Shown here: positions 27,960 through 37,261 of the stretch, one piece after another
Layout: each line of letters starts with the position of its first letter
Position numbering within the stretch: the first letter of the stretch is position 1
From: CAYFKJ01 sp964343605
GTDB lineage: Bacteria; Pseudomonadota; Alphaproteobacteria; UBA2966
Assembly (NCBI GenBank): GCA_964343605.1
Contig: CAYFKJ010000001.1
Coordinates: 496,001 to 560,000, forward strand
DNA: 64,000 nucleotides
Direction of reading: 5' to 3'
The notes under the pieces: model-generated
Seen by the model: only the letters and a program-made list of their open reading frames with translations
What the model was told of the DNA's origin: nothing
Databases searched by the model: none
Position numbers and translations under genes: made by a program

Positions 27960-28982
27960 TCAAACCAGCTCCGAGTTTGGCACGGGAATTCCGAGACTCT
28001 GCAAAATCGAACGCAATTTCTCTTCGGCCAGCCAATCCGGGTTGTTGTCGCTCGAATAATGGAATCCTTCAGCCAAGACTTTCTCGTCCGAGTGGTAGGT
28101 ACGATCGTCACCGTAAATAATCGGCTTGATTATGTAGCGATCGGGCAATTCCAAGGTCGAGCGGGCGTCGTCCTCGGTGATCATGACCTCATGCAACTTT
28201 TCACCCGGACGGATTCCCACGATGTGCGTATCGCACTGGGGCGCCATGACCGCAGCCAGGTCCGTAACCTTCATGCTGGGAATTTTTGGTACAAATATTT
28301 CCCCGCCCTGCATTACGTCAAAGCAAGACAAAACGAAGTCGACGCCTTCCTGCAAGGTGATCCAAAATCGGGTCATTCTGGCATCTGTTATCGGTAAGCT
28401 GGTCGCGCCATTTTCAATGAGACTTCGGAAGAACGGGACGACGCTTGCTCGCGAACCAATAACATTTCCGTAGCGTACGACACCGAACAGGGGCTCGGCG
28501 CTGCCGACAAGGTTTTTCGCCGCGACAAAGATTTTGTCAGAAGCAAGCTTGCTCGCTCCATAAAGATTGATGGGGCTGGCCGCTTTATCCGTCGAAAGGG
28601 CGATTACCTTTTTGACCTTGGCCCTGATAGCTGCCCGGACAACGTTCTCGGCGCCATGCACATTGGTTTTAATGCATTCGAACGGATTGTATTCGGCCGT
28701 CGTAATTTGTTTTATGGCGGCGGCATGGACGATGTAATCGACTCCCCTCAGCGCCATTTCCAGGCGATCCGCCTCCCTCACATCACCGATGAAAAATCGG
28801 ATGCGGGGATCATCGCGGAATTGCGGCTTCTGGCTCATCTCGAATTGTTTGAGCTCGTCTCGTGAAAAGACGATCACTTTTCGCGGCTTGCAACGCGCCA
28901 ACACTGTTTCCACGAACTGCTGCCCAAAAGACCCAGTTCCCCCGGTTATCAAGATCACCTGATCATTCAATATCGATGTCAC
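27960..28982 (-). CDS. pseB: PseB, UDP-GlcNAc 4,6-dehydratase (5-inverting)
   Basis: 340-aa extended SDR enzyme, first step of pseudaminic acid synthesis. The NADP-binding motif ITGGTGSFG is near residue 11. The catalytic part STDKAASPINLYGASK replaces the usual Ser-Tyr-Lys with the Asp-Lys arrangement of inverting dehydratases, Tyr and Lys being in YGASK. Soluble, without the membrane spans of FlaA1-type long homologues. Upstream is a 66-nt gap to an asparagine synthase gene; the downstream GNAT follows after 41 nt. Confidence 0.92.
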   Translation of the reverse strand: MTSILNDQVILITGGTGSFGQQFVETVLARCKPRKVIVFSRDELKQFEMSQKPQFRDDPRIRFFIGDVREADRLEMALRGVDYIVHAAAIKQITTAEYNPFECIKTNVHGAENVVRAAIRAKVKKVIALSTDKAASPINLYGASKLASDKIFVAAKNLVGSAEPLFGVVRYGNVIGSRASVVPFFRSLIENGATSLPITDARMTRFWITLQEGVDFVLSCFDVMQGGEIFVPKIPSMKVTDLAAVMAPQCDTHIVGIRPGEKLHEVMITEDDARSTLELPDRYIIKPIIYGDDRTYHSDEKVLAEGFHYSSDNNPDWLAEEKLRSILQSLGIPVPNSELV

Positions 28983-29048
28983 GCTGCTAATTCCTTGTAT
29001 TAAGCAATCTGGGAGAGCCCCGAACGCACGGCCGGGGCCGCAATATCG

Positions 29049-30962
29049 CTAAACAGCCGCCAAAGGCGAAAGTCTCTTATCGGGCTTGAGGTCCAGGCAT
29101 AGTTTTGCCTGTTTGGTCACGGCGTCGGCATCGACGAATGTTCGAAACCACTCCTCAAGATTGATCCACTGCCACACATAAAAGCTGTTTGAGTCGCCAT
29201 GTGTACAAAATCGTTTAAACGCTTCACGCACCTTGTCGACATCAAAAAACCCTCTACTTGCGAAACGATCACCAAAGACAATGTCTTTTATGTAGCTCCG
29301 CATCGGCTCCTTCATCAACCAAAGCCCTTGAGGAGCCTGGATCGATCGTTTAGTGGCCACGCGCACCTCATCGTCCATTTCCCCCGCCAGAGCCTCCCGT
29401 ACAATCGATTTTGACCGGCCTTCGTGAAAATAGTAGGAAGGCGGCAAGCTTAGCGCATATTCGATGAGGCGATGATCCAGAAACGGGATGCGCAATTCCA
29501 AGCCAAAGCCCATGCTCATGCGATCTTTCATGCGCGTGTTTCTGGGAATCTTTCGAACCTGCAGGTAGTCCGCCAACGCCAAGCGCAAATCCTCTACATG
29601 CTCCGGCTGAGCCGCTTGACTACTGTCACCGTTCTTCAGCACCTCGCTGCTCAGAAGTTCGTGCCGAACGGGCACCGTTCCATCGATCGTCGTCCCGCTT
29701 CTGCTCAGTTCCGACATCGCGGCCTTTTGAGCGTCGCTTTCATCAACGCCCCAATTTCTGGCATAGGCGGCAATATCGTGGGTCGCTCCGTTCCCATCCT
29801 CCCGCATGCGCAGGCCGAGAAACAAGTTGTGATGGTTGCGGTAGCCCCCGAACGCCTCGTCGAGACCGGTCCCGTCCTGTATCACCTTAAAGCCGTTAAC
29901 GTGCGCCAGTTCCATTACGGTGGACAACGCGGAATTCATCAGACCGCCAAGCGGTCCTTCCAAATGCCACATCATCGGTTCGATGGAGTTCCTGAACTCG
30001 GTCTCGTTGTAGGTGTGTATTTTTGTCGGGAGATTGTGGTGGGCCGCAGCAGCTTCCACCCAGTGGCGTTCGGTCAAGTCGCCTCCGAACTCCACTGACA
30101 GACAAGCGAGACTGGAATTTAGCTCACCGGCAGAATCCAAACATGTAAGCAAGGCTGAGGAATCCAGCCCCCCTGACAGGGAGACAGCAACCGGTACGTC
30201 AGCACGCATGTGAATGCGGGCGGCATCCACAAGCAATTCCCTTGTGTCGGCCACCGCTTGCTCGAAACTAACGTTGAGCGGCTTCACCCGGTCGATCACA
30301 CGGTAGTACAGGCGTCGCTCCAATTTTTTTTCAGGTTGCCACTTGGCACATTCTCCGGGCAAAAGCTGGCTGATACCTTTGAAAAAGGTGGTTTGGTCAT
30401 CATCGTATGAGGCCGATGCGAGATATCTCGCCCATGTTCTTCTATCGGGCTCGGCTTTGATACCCGCGGCCAGTAGGGCTTTGATCTCTGAGGCGAAGAA
30501 CAGTTTTTTGCCTTTGGTTGCGATAAAGAGCGGTTTTTGGCCAAACCTGTCGCGGGCAAGAAAGGCGCTCCTTTCCTTCGTATCGTAAATGCAAAATGCG
30601 AACATTCCGTCTAGATACTGCAGGCAATCGCGTCCCCATCTCAACCAAGCCGCCAGCAACACCTCGGTATCCGAATTACTGCGAAATACATGGTGCGCCG
30701 ACAACTGATTTCGCAGCTCTTTGTAATTGTATATTTCACCGTTGTAGACCAACACAAATCGCCCATCCGGACTGGACATCGGTTGGCTGGCCTGTTCCGT
30801 CAGATCAATAATGGCTAAACGCGTGTGACCGAGAATAGCGCCGGGATACCTGCTGATCCCATTTCCATCGGGGCCGCGGTGAACCAGCATAGCGTTCATA
30901 CCGGCGACCGCCGTTTCATCACCTGGGCCGACTTCGCCCAAAATTCCGGATATTCCGCACAT
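29049..30962 (-). CDS. asnB: asparagine synthase (glutamine-hydrolysing) homologue 3
   Basis: 637-aa class II amidotransferase. The ATG at 30962 gives MCGISG with Cys2 at the N-terminus as the mechanism requires; a start further upstream (30989) would bury it. HRGPDGNGIS near residue 30 and the ATP loop SLSGGLDSS near residue 260 are intact. It is the third such enzyme here. The spacing to pseB (66 nt) suggests a shared transcript and an amidation step on a pseudaminic-like product or another acidic sugar; not established. Confidence 0.9.
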   Translation of the reverse strand: MCGISGILGEVGPGDETAVAGMNAMLVHRGPDGNGISRYPGAILGHTRLAIIDLTEQASQPMSSPDGRFVLVYNGEIYNYKELRNQLSAHHVFRSNSDTEVLLAAWLRWGRDCLQYLDGMFAFCIYDTKERSAFLARDRFGQKPLFIATKGKKLFFASEIKALLAAGIKAEPDRRTWARYLASASYDDDQTTFFKGISQLLPGECAKWQPEKKLERRLYYRVIDRVKPLNVSFEQAVADTRELLVDAARIHMRADVPVAVSLSGGLDSSALLTCLDSAGELNSSLACLSVEFGGDLTERHWVEAAAAHHNLPTKIHTYNETEFRNSIEPMMWHLEGPLGGLMNSALSTVMELAHVNGFKVIQDGTGLDEAFGGYRNHHNLFLGLRMREDGNGATHDIAAYARNWGVDESDAQKAAMSELSRSGTTIDGTVPVRHELLSSEVLKNGDSSQAAQPEHVEDLRLALADYLQVRKIPRNTRMKDRMSMGFGLELRIPFLDHRLIEYALSLPPSYYFHEGRSKSIVREALAGEMDDEVRVATKRSIQAPQGLWLMKEPMRSYIKDIVFGDRFASRGFFDVDKVREAFKRFCTHGDSNSFYVWQWINLEEWFRTFVDADAVTKQAKLCLDLKPDKRLSPLAAV

Positions 30963-31131
30963 GGTGGGAGCCGCCTCAAAAGACGGCAAATTCGCTTTCT
31001 ATTTGGCTCTATTTGCCTTCCAGGCGCTGAAACGAGATTGCAAAGTCGGAGAGTTCCGCTTCAGCGCCACGGCAATTGAAGGATCAAACCGAACACGTTC
31101 CCCATGCCGGCGGATTACCCGGTCGGCGAAC

Positions 31132-32550
31132 CTACGTGGCGTAAGACGCTTCCGCGCCGGCTTCCGGCGCCTTGAACAATGGGGACGTGTAGTCGCCGTC
31201 GCGTTCCTTCTCGAACGCATGACGATAATTCGGGAACGCCTCGTTATAAATTGAAATGTATTCCCGAAGGATGGATTTCTCCATCCAGGTCACGTTGTGG
31301 TTGTCACCAAAGCGGGACGTCGTGTCGCGCGTAGCCCAGCCGTTAAGATCGGAGGGAGGGACGAAACCCCGGGCAACCGCATCCGCATACATTGGCGTTC
31401 CGGGCAAGGGCAAATAGATACAGTTCTGCAGCATTGCATCCGGCACAATCTCGCGAATTTCATCCATGAGACTAAGGGTTTGCAATAGGTCGTCAATTGT
31501 CTCGCCCGGTGATGCAAAGATGAACGATGCATAGAATTCGAACCCGTGGTCACGGCACATCCGGGCGCTGTCCAGTGTGTCCTGCCGGGTGATGTTCTTC
31601 ACCATTAGATCGAGCATCCGCTCCGAGCCGTGCTCGACCCCAAAGAAAATTGACCGCAATCCGGAATCGTAAAGCGTTTGCAGTTCCTTATCGTTCCATC
31701 TGAGCAAGGAATCGCATTTTGCCTTTGCCTTCCACAATGTTTGGGGTGAAATTTCCATAATGGCTTCGGCCATCGGAAGAACGCGCTTCTTGGAAAGGAA
31801 GTAGGTTCCATCTTGGAAGAAAACGTTCTTGAAGCCCATATCTTGCGTGACGTGCTCCAACTCCATCTTGAACTGGTCGAGAGAGCGGTATGACGTGCTG
31901 TAGTCGCCGGTTGTGCAAAACGTGCACTTAAAGGGGCAACCCTTCGACGAGAAGTACGAAGTGATGTTGTTGGGGGAACGATATTTTTCGATGTCGAGCA
32001 AATGCCAACCCGGAAAAATGTCGTACCCAAAACCGACACGGGAAGTGGTTCGGTCACCGATGATCTCGCCGTTCTTACGATAAATGACCCCTTGGAGGTT
32101 CGGCGGGTCCTTCTTCGCCACGATACTGTTGACGACCTCGACGATATTTTCTTCCGCCTGCCCCACGAAGGCGAAATCGGTTACACCTTCCTCGATCAAT
32201 TGATCCGGCAATTGATTGGCATGATGCCCGCCCCACATGATCGGCAAGTTCGGCTCGGAATCCCTGATGATTTTGGCGGCTTCGACGGCCGTGACGAGAT
32301 CCGGCCCGGACATGGCCGTGATACCGACGGAATCGGCATCACGAATTTCTTTGACTAACGTCGTCCGCCACTCATCGTCGGCACGGGCATCAAGGACCAC
32401 GACCTTGTAGCCTTCTTTCTCCAGGAACGGTCCAAGATACAAGTACGGAAATGGAAACCAGAAATGCTCAATATCCCCGCCTGGTGTCGGATAAAACAGG
32501 ACGACCTTCCCCTTGGTCAGGCTTTCCGGCGCCGGAGGTGTCTTGTCCAT
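31132..32550 (-). CDS. B12-binding-domain radical SAM protein
   Basis: 472-aa enzyme. The N-terminal 150 residues form a cobalamin-binding-like domain (VGITAMSGPDLV, IMWGGHHANQLPD); the DxHxxG ligand motif is not visible. The radical SAM domain has the cluster motif C-x3-C-x2-C at Cys205, Cys209 and Cys212 in GCPFKCTFC. The ATG at 32550 has AAAGGAAA eight nt upstream and is preferred over an upstream in-frame codon. Related proteins (BchE, P-methylase type) perform C-methylation or cyclisation at unactivated carbons; a sugar or lipid target is plausible here. Confidence 0.85.
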   Translation of the reverse strand: MDKTPPAPESLTKGKVVLFYPTPGGDIEHFWFPFPYLYLGPFLEKEGYKVVVLDARADDEWRTTLVKEIRDADSVGITAMSGPDLVTAVEAAKIIRDSEPNLPIMWGGHHANQLPDQLIEEGVTDFAFVGQAEENIVEVVNSIVAKKDPPNLQGVIYRKNGEIIGDRTTSRVGFGYDIFPGWHLLDIEKYRSPNNITSYFSSKGCPFKCTFCTTGDYSTSYRSLDQFKMELEHVTQDMGFKNVFFQDGTYFLSKKRVLPMAEAIMEISPQTLWKAKAKCDSLLRWNDKELQTLYDSGLRSIFFGVEHGSERMLDLMVKNITRQDTLDSARMCRDHGFEFYASFIFASPGETIDDLLQTLSLMDEIREIVPDAMLQNCIYLPLPGTPMYADAVARGFVPPSDLNGWATRDTTSRFGDNHNVTWMEKSILREYISIYNEAFPNYRHAFEKERDGDYTSPLFKAPEAGAEASYAT

Positions 32551-32726
32551 CAATATTTCCTTTCGAGATTCTCTGACGTGCCAATCGAATACACAACTTC
32601 GTCCGCTCAATCCTACCCAACCGGTGCCGAGTGCAAACTGTATTTATAAACCCAGCAAACCAATTGGCCAAACGTTCAACCACCCGCACTCAACTCACCA
32701 ATCCGCATTCACCCGTGGCGGAGATT

Positions 32727-32743
32727 CAAATGAAATTCATTTG
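32727..32743. promoter_or_regulatory. 17-bp palindrome, candidate operator
   Basis: CAAATGAAATTCATTTG is a perfect palindrome of two 8-bp arms around one central base. It matches 15 of 17 positions with the sequence at 48974-48990 in the other long spacer. Repetition in the two longest intergenic regions argues for a protein binding site. It would lie in the leader of the radical SAM transcript if the weak promoter at 32794-32822 is used. The binding protein is unknown. Confidence 0.5.
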
Positions 32744-32906
32744 TCATTTGAGAGTATTGAAGCGCCCAGCCACTACCGTCATCAACAAACCAAGATATAA
32801 TCTGATTTTACGAATTAACCAACTAAATTAGTGTGATACTGAGGATCATTCTACCGTTGAAGGATATTGGTGTCGAATGTCTAAACCGTATAGTTTCCAA
32901 TTCCGC

Positions 32907-32935
32907 AATATTGAATTCAATTCCAATTCAATATT
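32907..32935. repeat. 11-bp perfect inverted repeat, AT-rich
   Basis: AATATTGAATT and its exact complement AATTCAATATT flank a 7-nt loop. It lies about 78 nt past the sulfotransferase stop. No run of T follows on the minus strand, so it is not a standard intrinsic terminator; an operator or recombination remnant is as likely. Confidence 0.55.
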
Positions 32936-33012
32936 AATCCTTGGATCATAAACGCTCTTGTACATCCTTTTTCCGATTTACTTCGATTTTCATCAAGTTC
33001 AACAATGATGCC

Positions 33013-34005
33013 TCACAAGAGATAGCCGTTCGAACCCAGGTCAAGATCAAAATTCTCAGCCAGTTCTCGATTCCCCTCCGAATACAGCGATGAAAGGATT
33101 GCCATCTGATCCGGGTTTATGCGTATGTCCCCCGCTCTTACCCGCTGCAGCTTCTGGTGGAGCATTCGTGAAGCCGGCTTGAGAATGGGAAAGTGCTTGG
33201 TAAACATGAAATTGGAGAACAATTTGGACTTCAAGGACATGTACCTGATCTGGGCGAGATTCTGGCTGGGGTTCATCGCCTTGCTGTTGACGATGTAAGA
33301 TGCCTTGTCGTCGAAAGTAATACCCATGGCTTCTGTCATTTCACGGTAGAATTTCTCAGGATTACCGGCGAGATCTTCAAACAAGAAGATGTGCACGTTT
33401 TCTCGGCCAAACGTCTCGCTGTAAAAATTTGCCAATCTGTTGAAGTCGATGATCCTCAAGTAATCAGAAACCCAATCTCTAGCTTTGTGGCCACCTCTAT
33501 TGTTGAAATTTGAAAAGGCATAATCAAAATATTCGTCAAATTCCACAAATTTCAATTCGTATTTGCTGGGAACGTAGCTTAATTCTTTGCCCTTGTATTT
33601 ATATATTGACTTGAGAATATCCTGCTGCCGCCTGATCACCAACAAGATCTGGGCATCAGGCATCAGCTCCTTCATTTTTGAGGTTGACCATTCGGGAGCA
33701 ACGAGGAGGGAGTAATGATCGTTCGAGTAGACGAAGGCTTGATTGTTGTCGGCTGCGACCTGTTTTTGCTGCTCTAGCTCAGCCAAATCCTTTTCATCAA
33801 AGCCTTCGAAGAACTCAGGGTGAACAACCTGTTTGATTAGGTTTGCGGCGGATTCGTATGGCCACTCCGAAGTCATGTCCTCATAAAAGCGAATGCCATA
33901 GAAATGAATTTCCTCATGTCGGGGGAAAAAGAGGGATTGCAGAGTTGTGCTCCCGGCTTTGCCGTATCCCACATGATAGAAATTTCTTTGGCGGGAATTT
34001 GTCAT
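33013..34005 (-). CDS. sulfotransferase family protein
   Basis: 330-aa protein with the PAPS 5'-phosphosulfate loop in GYGKAGSTTLQ at residues 13-23, a strand-loop-helix seen in sulfotransferases. A likely 3'-phosphate-binding part is around VIRRQQDILKSIYKY near residue 130. It would transfer sulfate from PAPS to a hydroxyl or amine of the glycan. The gene is visibly more AT-rich than its neighbours and is bordered by two long spacers, suggesting separate acquisition. No PAPS-forming genes are in the window. Confidence 0.82.
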   Translation of the reverse strand: MTNSRQRNFYHVGYGKAGSTTLQSLFFPRHEEIHFYGIRFYEDMTSEWPYESAANLIKQVVHPEFFEGFDEKDLAELEQQKQVAADNNQAFVYSNDHYSLLVAPEWSTSKMKELMPDAQILLVIRRQQDILKSIYKYKGKELSYVPSKYELKFVEFDEYFDYAFSNFNNRGGHKARDWVSDYLRIIDFNRLANFYSETFGRENVHIFLFEDLAGNPEKFYREMTEAMGITFDDKASYIVNSKAMNPSQNLAQIRYMSLKSKLFSNFMFTKHFPILKPASRMLHQKLQRVRAGDIRINPDQMAILSSLYSEGNRELAENFDLDLGSNGYLL

Positions 34006-34080
34006 GTCTTGGAGAACCCCATATCTAGGCGCTGATTAAGCATTTGAAGGAAAATGACAAGCCGTGAATTGCCCTGCCCG

Positions 34081-34095
34081 GTAACAGGTTGTTAC
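34081..34095. repeat. short inverted repeat between carbamoyltransferase and sulfotransferase genes
   Basis: GTAACAGGTTGTTAC has 6-bp arms around 3 nt and lies about 40 nt past the carbamoyltransferase stop, in the 131-nt gap before the sulfotransferase. It is too short and lacks a T-run, so a terminator call is not supported; a binding site is possible. Confidence 0.35.
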
Positions 34096-34136
34096 ACATT
34101 CCGCGGGGCTAGGCTGACGAGAAACGGCATTTGGCG

Positions 34137-35948
34137 CTAGTTCGTGCCCAGATCCACACGAGAGATCGCGATGTGGTCGAACAAAAGCACGTCGATTTCG
34201 GAACGTAGAAAAGTGCTTATTGCGTCCGCGGGAGATTCAACGATCGGCTCCCCATGGAGATTGAAGGAAGTGTTCAGGACGACGCCCAATCCGGTTCGTT
34301 CCTTGAATGCGGCAATAATGTCGTAATAGCCGGGATTGTCCTCGCGCACGAGCATTTGCGGTCTGACGGTCTTGTCCGAAGGGTGCTGCGCCGCGGGAAT
34401 GGCATTCTTGAATGGCTCCTTGAGATCAAAGGCCAGCGTCATGAACGGCGAAAACAAACCCTTTGGGTTGTCAACGATGCGCTCCGCCTCTTCGTTCGTC
34501 ATCGATGGCGTAAACGGCATCCAAAAATCCCGGTACTTGATTTTGCTGTTAATACGCTCAACGCTCTCCCATCTCCGCGGGTCGGCCAGAATGGATCGGT
34601 TACCCAAAGCCCGTTGGCCGAATTCCATGCGGCGTGAATAGCGGGCAACCACGAGACCCTGGTCGAGCCAACGGGCAACCACGTCGGGCGTAGGCTGTTC
34701 CAGGCATTCGAAATTGGCAGCTAGATCATTGTCGGCAATGGCGGTGTCGATAGCATCGGCGCCGTACTCACCGCCCAAGTAAACGCTGGACATTCCTTCA
34801 ATTTCGGAATCGGCGCCAGCCCGCCGGTGCGCCAGCCAGGCGGCGCCGACCGCCAAAGAACCGTCGCCCGAAATCGGAGCGACCCAAAAGCCATCGACCT
34901 CCGGCAACTCGGAAATCAATTTGCATGCTTTGATATTCTGCGAGACGCCTCCCGACATTATGACGTTGCTGATGCCATAGTGACGGCAGTTATTGGCGAT
35001 CCACTCACAAAGTATTTCCTCTACATAGGTCTGGAGCGCCCAGGCAATGCCATCAAATCGCTCACCTTCCAGGTGTTCACGTGACGAGAAATAAAGATCG
35101 GGAAATTCTTGGGTCTTTACGATTTCGATTCCGTCGACTTTGTTGATCGTGCGGAAATGTTCGAGGCTCCGCTTGCCGTGATACTCAGTCCCATAAGGAG
35201 CCAAGCCCATGATCTTATATTCGTGTTGATTGGGCTTCATTCCCAGCATCAAGGTGACGTAGCGATAGAGCCGCCCGAGCTGGAAATCGTTCGTTTTGTA
35301 CACTTCCTTGATATCGCTGCCGTCAGCGATGCTGACCGTCGCCGAAGAATCATCGCCACCGCCTTCTACCGTAAAAATCAGCGCTTTCTCGCGCGGACCC
35401 ATGGTTGAGAAATAGCCGTAAGCCTGGTGACAATCCTCATGTCTGATAGTGACGATACGCTCGGCCGGGACCCCCAGATGTTCCAGAATCACGCGTTCGC
35501 GCATTTCCGCGCCGCACCGCATCCATTCGGACTCGGGCTCGGTCCGAACGTCTTCCAACATGGGGAAATACGGATCCGTTCTGATGTCATGATCCTTACC
35601 GCTGTGAATGTCCTCATAGGAACCTATCAGGGATACCGGTTGGTTCTCGATCAACAGCGGTTTCCACAGGATGTCACACTCCCTGATCCAATCCCGAACA
35701 GAATACAGGGCGGACTTCTTATATATTTCGTGCCAAATCCAATCGGATCTGGAGGCAAAAGCAACAAGATCGATTTCGTCGCGGGATATACCCGCCGTTT
35801 TTAGGACGCCGTCAATCGCCAACCTCGGATAGCCGGAATCCGTCTTGAGACGGGAGTAACGCTCCTCCGCCGCGACAGCCAAAAGCTCGCCGTCACGCAC
35901 AATACAGGCGTGAGCCTCGTGGGATTCGCATATGCCTAGAATTATCAT
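34137..35948 (-). CDS. O-carbamoyltransferase 1 (NodU/CmcH family)
   Basis: 603-aa enzyme transferring a carbamoyl group from carbamoyl phosphate via a carbamoyl-adenylate to a sugar hydroxyl. The N-terminal Kae1-like domain starts ILGICESHEAHACIV and has metal-binding His residues in HEDCHQAYGY. The C-terminal domain carries EFGQRALGNRSILADPR. ATG at 35948 with AGGA upstream. A second homologue is at 42573-44354. It follows a GT-B-like gene by 63 nt. Confidence 0.9.
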   Translation of the reverse strand: MIILGICESHEAHACIVRDGELLAVAAEERYSRLKTDSGYPRLAIDGVLKTAGISRDEIDLVAFASRSDWIWHEIYKKSALYSVRDWIRECDILWKPLLIENQPVSLIGSYEDIHSGKDHDIRTDPYFPMLEDVRTEPESEWMRCGAEMRERVILEHLGVPAERIVTIRHEDCHQAYGYFSTMGPREKALIFTVEGGGDDSSATVSIADGSDIKEVYKTNDFQLGRLYRYVTLMLGMKPNQHEYKIMGLAPYGTEYHGKRSLEHFRTINKVDGIEIVKTQEFPDLYFSSREHLEGERFDGIAWALQTYVEEILCEWIANNCRHYGISNVIMSGGVSQNIKACKLISELPEVDGFWVAPISGDGSLAVGAAWLAHRRAGADSEIEGMSSVYLGGEYGADAIDTAIADNDLAANFECLEQPTPDVVARWLDQGLVVARYSRRMEFGQRALGNRSILADPRRWESVERINSKIKYRDFWMPFTPSMTNEEAERIVDNPKGLFSPFMTLAFDLKEPFKNAIPAAQHPSDKTVRPQMLVREDNPGYYDIIAAFKERTGLGVVLNTSFNLHGEPIVESPADAISTFLRSEIDVLLFDHIAISRVDLGTN

Positions 35949-36011
35949 TCGATAGTCTTTCCTGAACCATCTTGGGCCTGAGCGGCCATCCTCAAGAATA
36001 AATGATTGGGG

Positions 36012-37211
36012 CTAGTGTCGGACGTCAGCAGGCACGGCTGGCGACGTTGCGGATTCGCGCGCAACCATCCGCATGACTTTTTCATATTCCGGATCAGGCT
36101 CGTCTTCGTGATCCAAGCGATGTTTTGGCGCGGCCATAACCTCACCAATCGTCTGCCTCAATCTTTTCTCATCATAATTGATGAAGTGGGTGGTGAGGTC
36201 AGGTCTCGTTGCTTTTCCACCGGTCGCTTTCAGGATCTCCGGTGAATAATGCGTGTACTCGATAACGGGCACGCCGTACACCTGAGCAAAGAAATACGTC
36301 GTGCTCAGCGCGTTCGATATGAAAAATTTGGCCATGGACGCCAACATGATCGGATGTAGGTCGGCGACCGTGACATGCCGGTGCGGGGTTCGGTCCACAA
36401 TGTCGTAAATGATCCGGAAATACTCTTTTGTCGTCGCCGGATGACATTTGACCACCACGGGTGTTTCAGGGATCTCCTCGGCAAGCACTTCCAGGGTGCG
36501 TTCAAAAAGCTGTACGAACTCGCCCTCGAAATAGGTCATGTTTGGCGGGTCCAACGAACTGAGGACGAAGACGACAAGCTCCTTTTCGACATCCAATCCA
36601 AACTTCTCGAATTGGCGCTTTGCCGATTTTCGGACGTAGTCGCGCCAGATCCATCGCCGGGCCGGGGGCGTAATCATGTGGCGTGGCAAATGAGCAAAAT
36701 CCGGATCCTCGAGCGCATCCCAATCCGGGTTTTGCGCGACCAAGGCCGTCGCCGCAAGGTTGGTGTTTAATACGAGATCGGGATATCTGATGCGATCGAC
36801 GACCTTTTCCATTGCATTGAGCCCCACGGGACTGGCCTGGAACAAATACGTGCGTTTGGCATTGCAATGGAAAAGTACTCGACGAGGATAGTGGTTGAGC
36901 TGACCAAAGTGTACGAACGTCGCGAGACCGAGCACGCCTCTAATGATCGCCAGAGCAAGAAACCACCATCGCTTAATTCGCCAGATCTGGCGCGACAACC
37001 CAACCGAAAACTTGTCGGCGAGAAGACGCAATTCACCGATCTGTGCAATCGCATCGTGCAAAACCACATTCGATACGATGCTCTCATACGTTTTTACCTG
37101 GAAGGCAACCAGGACAATTTTTTCCTTGGGATATCGATCAGACAATTCATAGAGAAAGGGCGTGATCGCGTCGCAGCTAAGGGTTTTCTCTGAGAGGAAT
37201 ACGTAGATCAT
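36012..37211 (-). CDS. GT-B-like surface polysaccharide protein, putative glycosyltransferase
   Basis: 399-aa protein. The first 120 residues include one hydrophobic stretch near residue 90-105 (WFLALAIIRGVLGLATFV). The second half has the pattern VVKCHPATTKEYF, then FFISNALSTTYFFAQVYGVPVIEY, which matches the donor-binding half of CDP-glycerol- or capsule-type GT-B transferases. The charged C-terminal tail is likely disordered. It sits between an amidotransferase and a carbamoyltransferase. A transferase of a modified sugar acid is likely, though the family is not certain. Confidence 0.5.
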   Translation of the reverse strand: MIYVFLSEKTLSCDAITPFLYELSDRYPKEKIVLVAFQVKTYESIVSNVVLHDAIAQIGELRLLADKFSVGLSRQIWRIKRWWFLALAIIRGVLGLATFVHFGQLNHYPRRVLFHCNAKRTYLFQASPVGLNAMEKVVDRIRYPDLVLNTNLAATALVAQNPDWDALEDPDFAHLPRHMITPPARRWIWRDYVRKSAKRQFEKFGLDVEKELVVFVLSSLDPPNMTYFEGEFVQLFERTLEVLAEEIPETPVVVKCHPATTKEYFRIIYDIVDRTPHRHVTVADLHPIMLASMAKFFISNALSTTYFFAQVYGVPVIEYTHYSPEILKATGGKATRPDLTTHFINYDEKRLRQTIGEVMAAPKHRLDHEDEPDPEYEKVMRMVARESATSPAVPADVRH

Positions 37212-37261
37212 CTAAGCTATCCGAACAAAACCACCGGGATCATTTAGGTCGACCAGGCGGG

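Larger units (their letters stand above)
32551..33012. other. 462-nt AT-rich spacer, no gene seen
   Basis: No coding frame is convincing in this stretch between the sulfotransferase stop and the radical SAM start, both on the minus strand. It is markedly richer in A and T than the flanks and holds two strong inverted repeats (32727-32743 and 32907-32935). On the minus strand a TTGGTT (32817-32822) is followed after 17 nt by TATATC (32794-32799), a weak sigma70-like promoter that could drive the radical SAM gene and those behind it. Confidence 0.6.
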
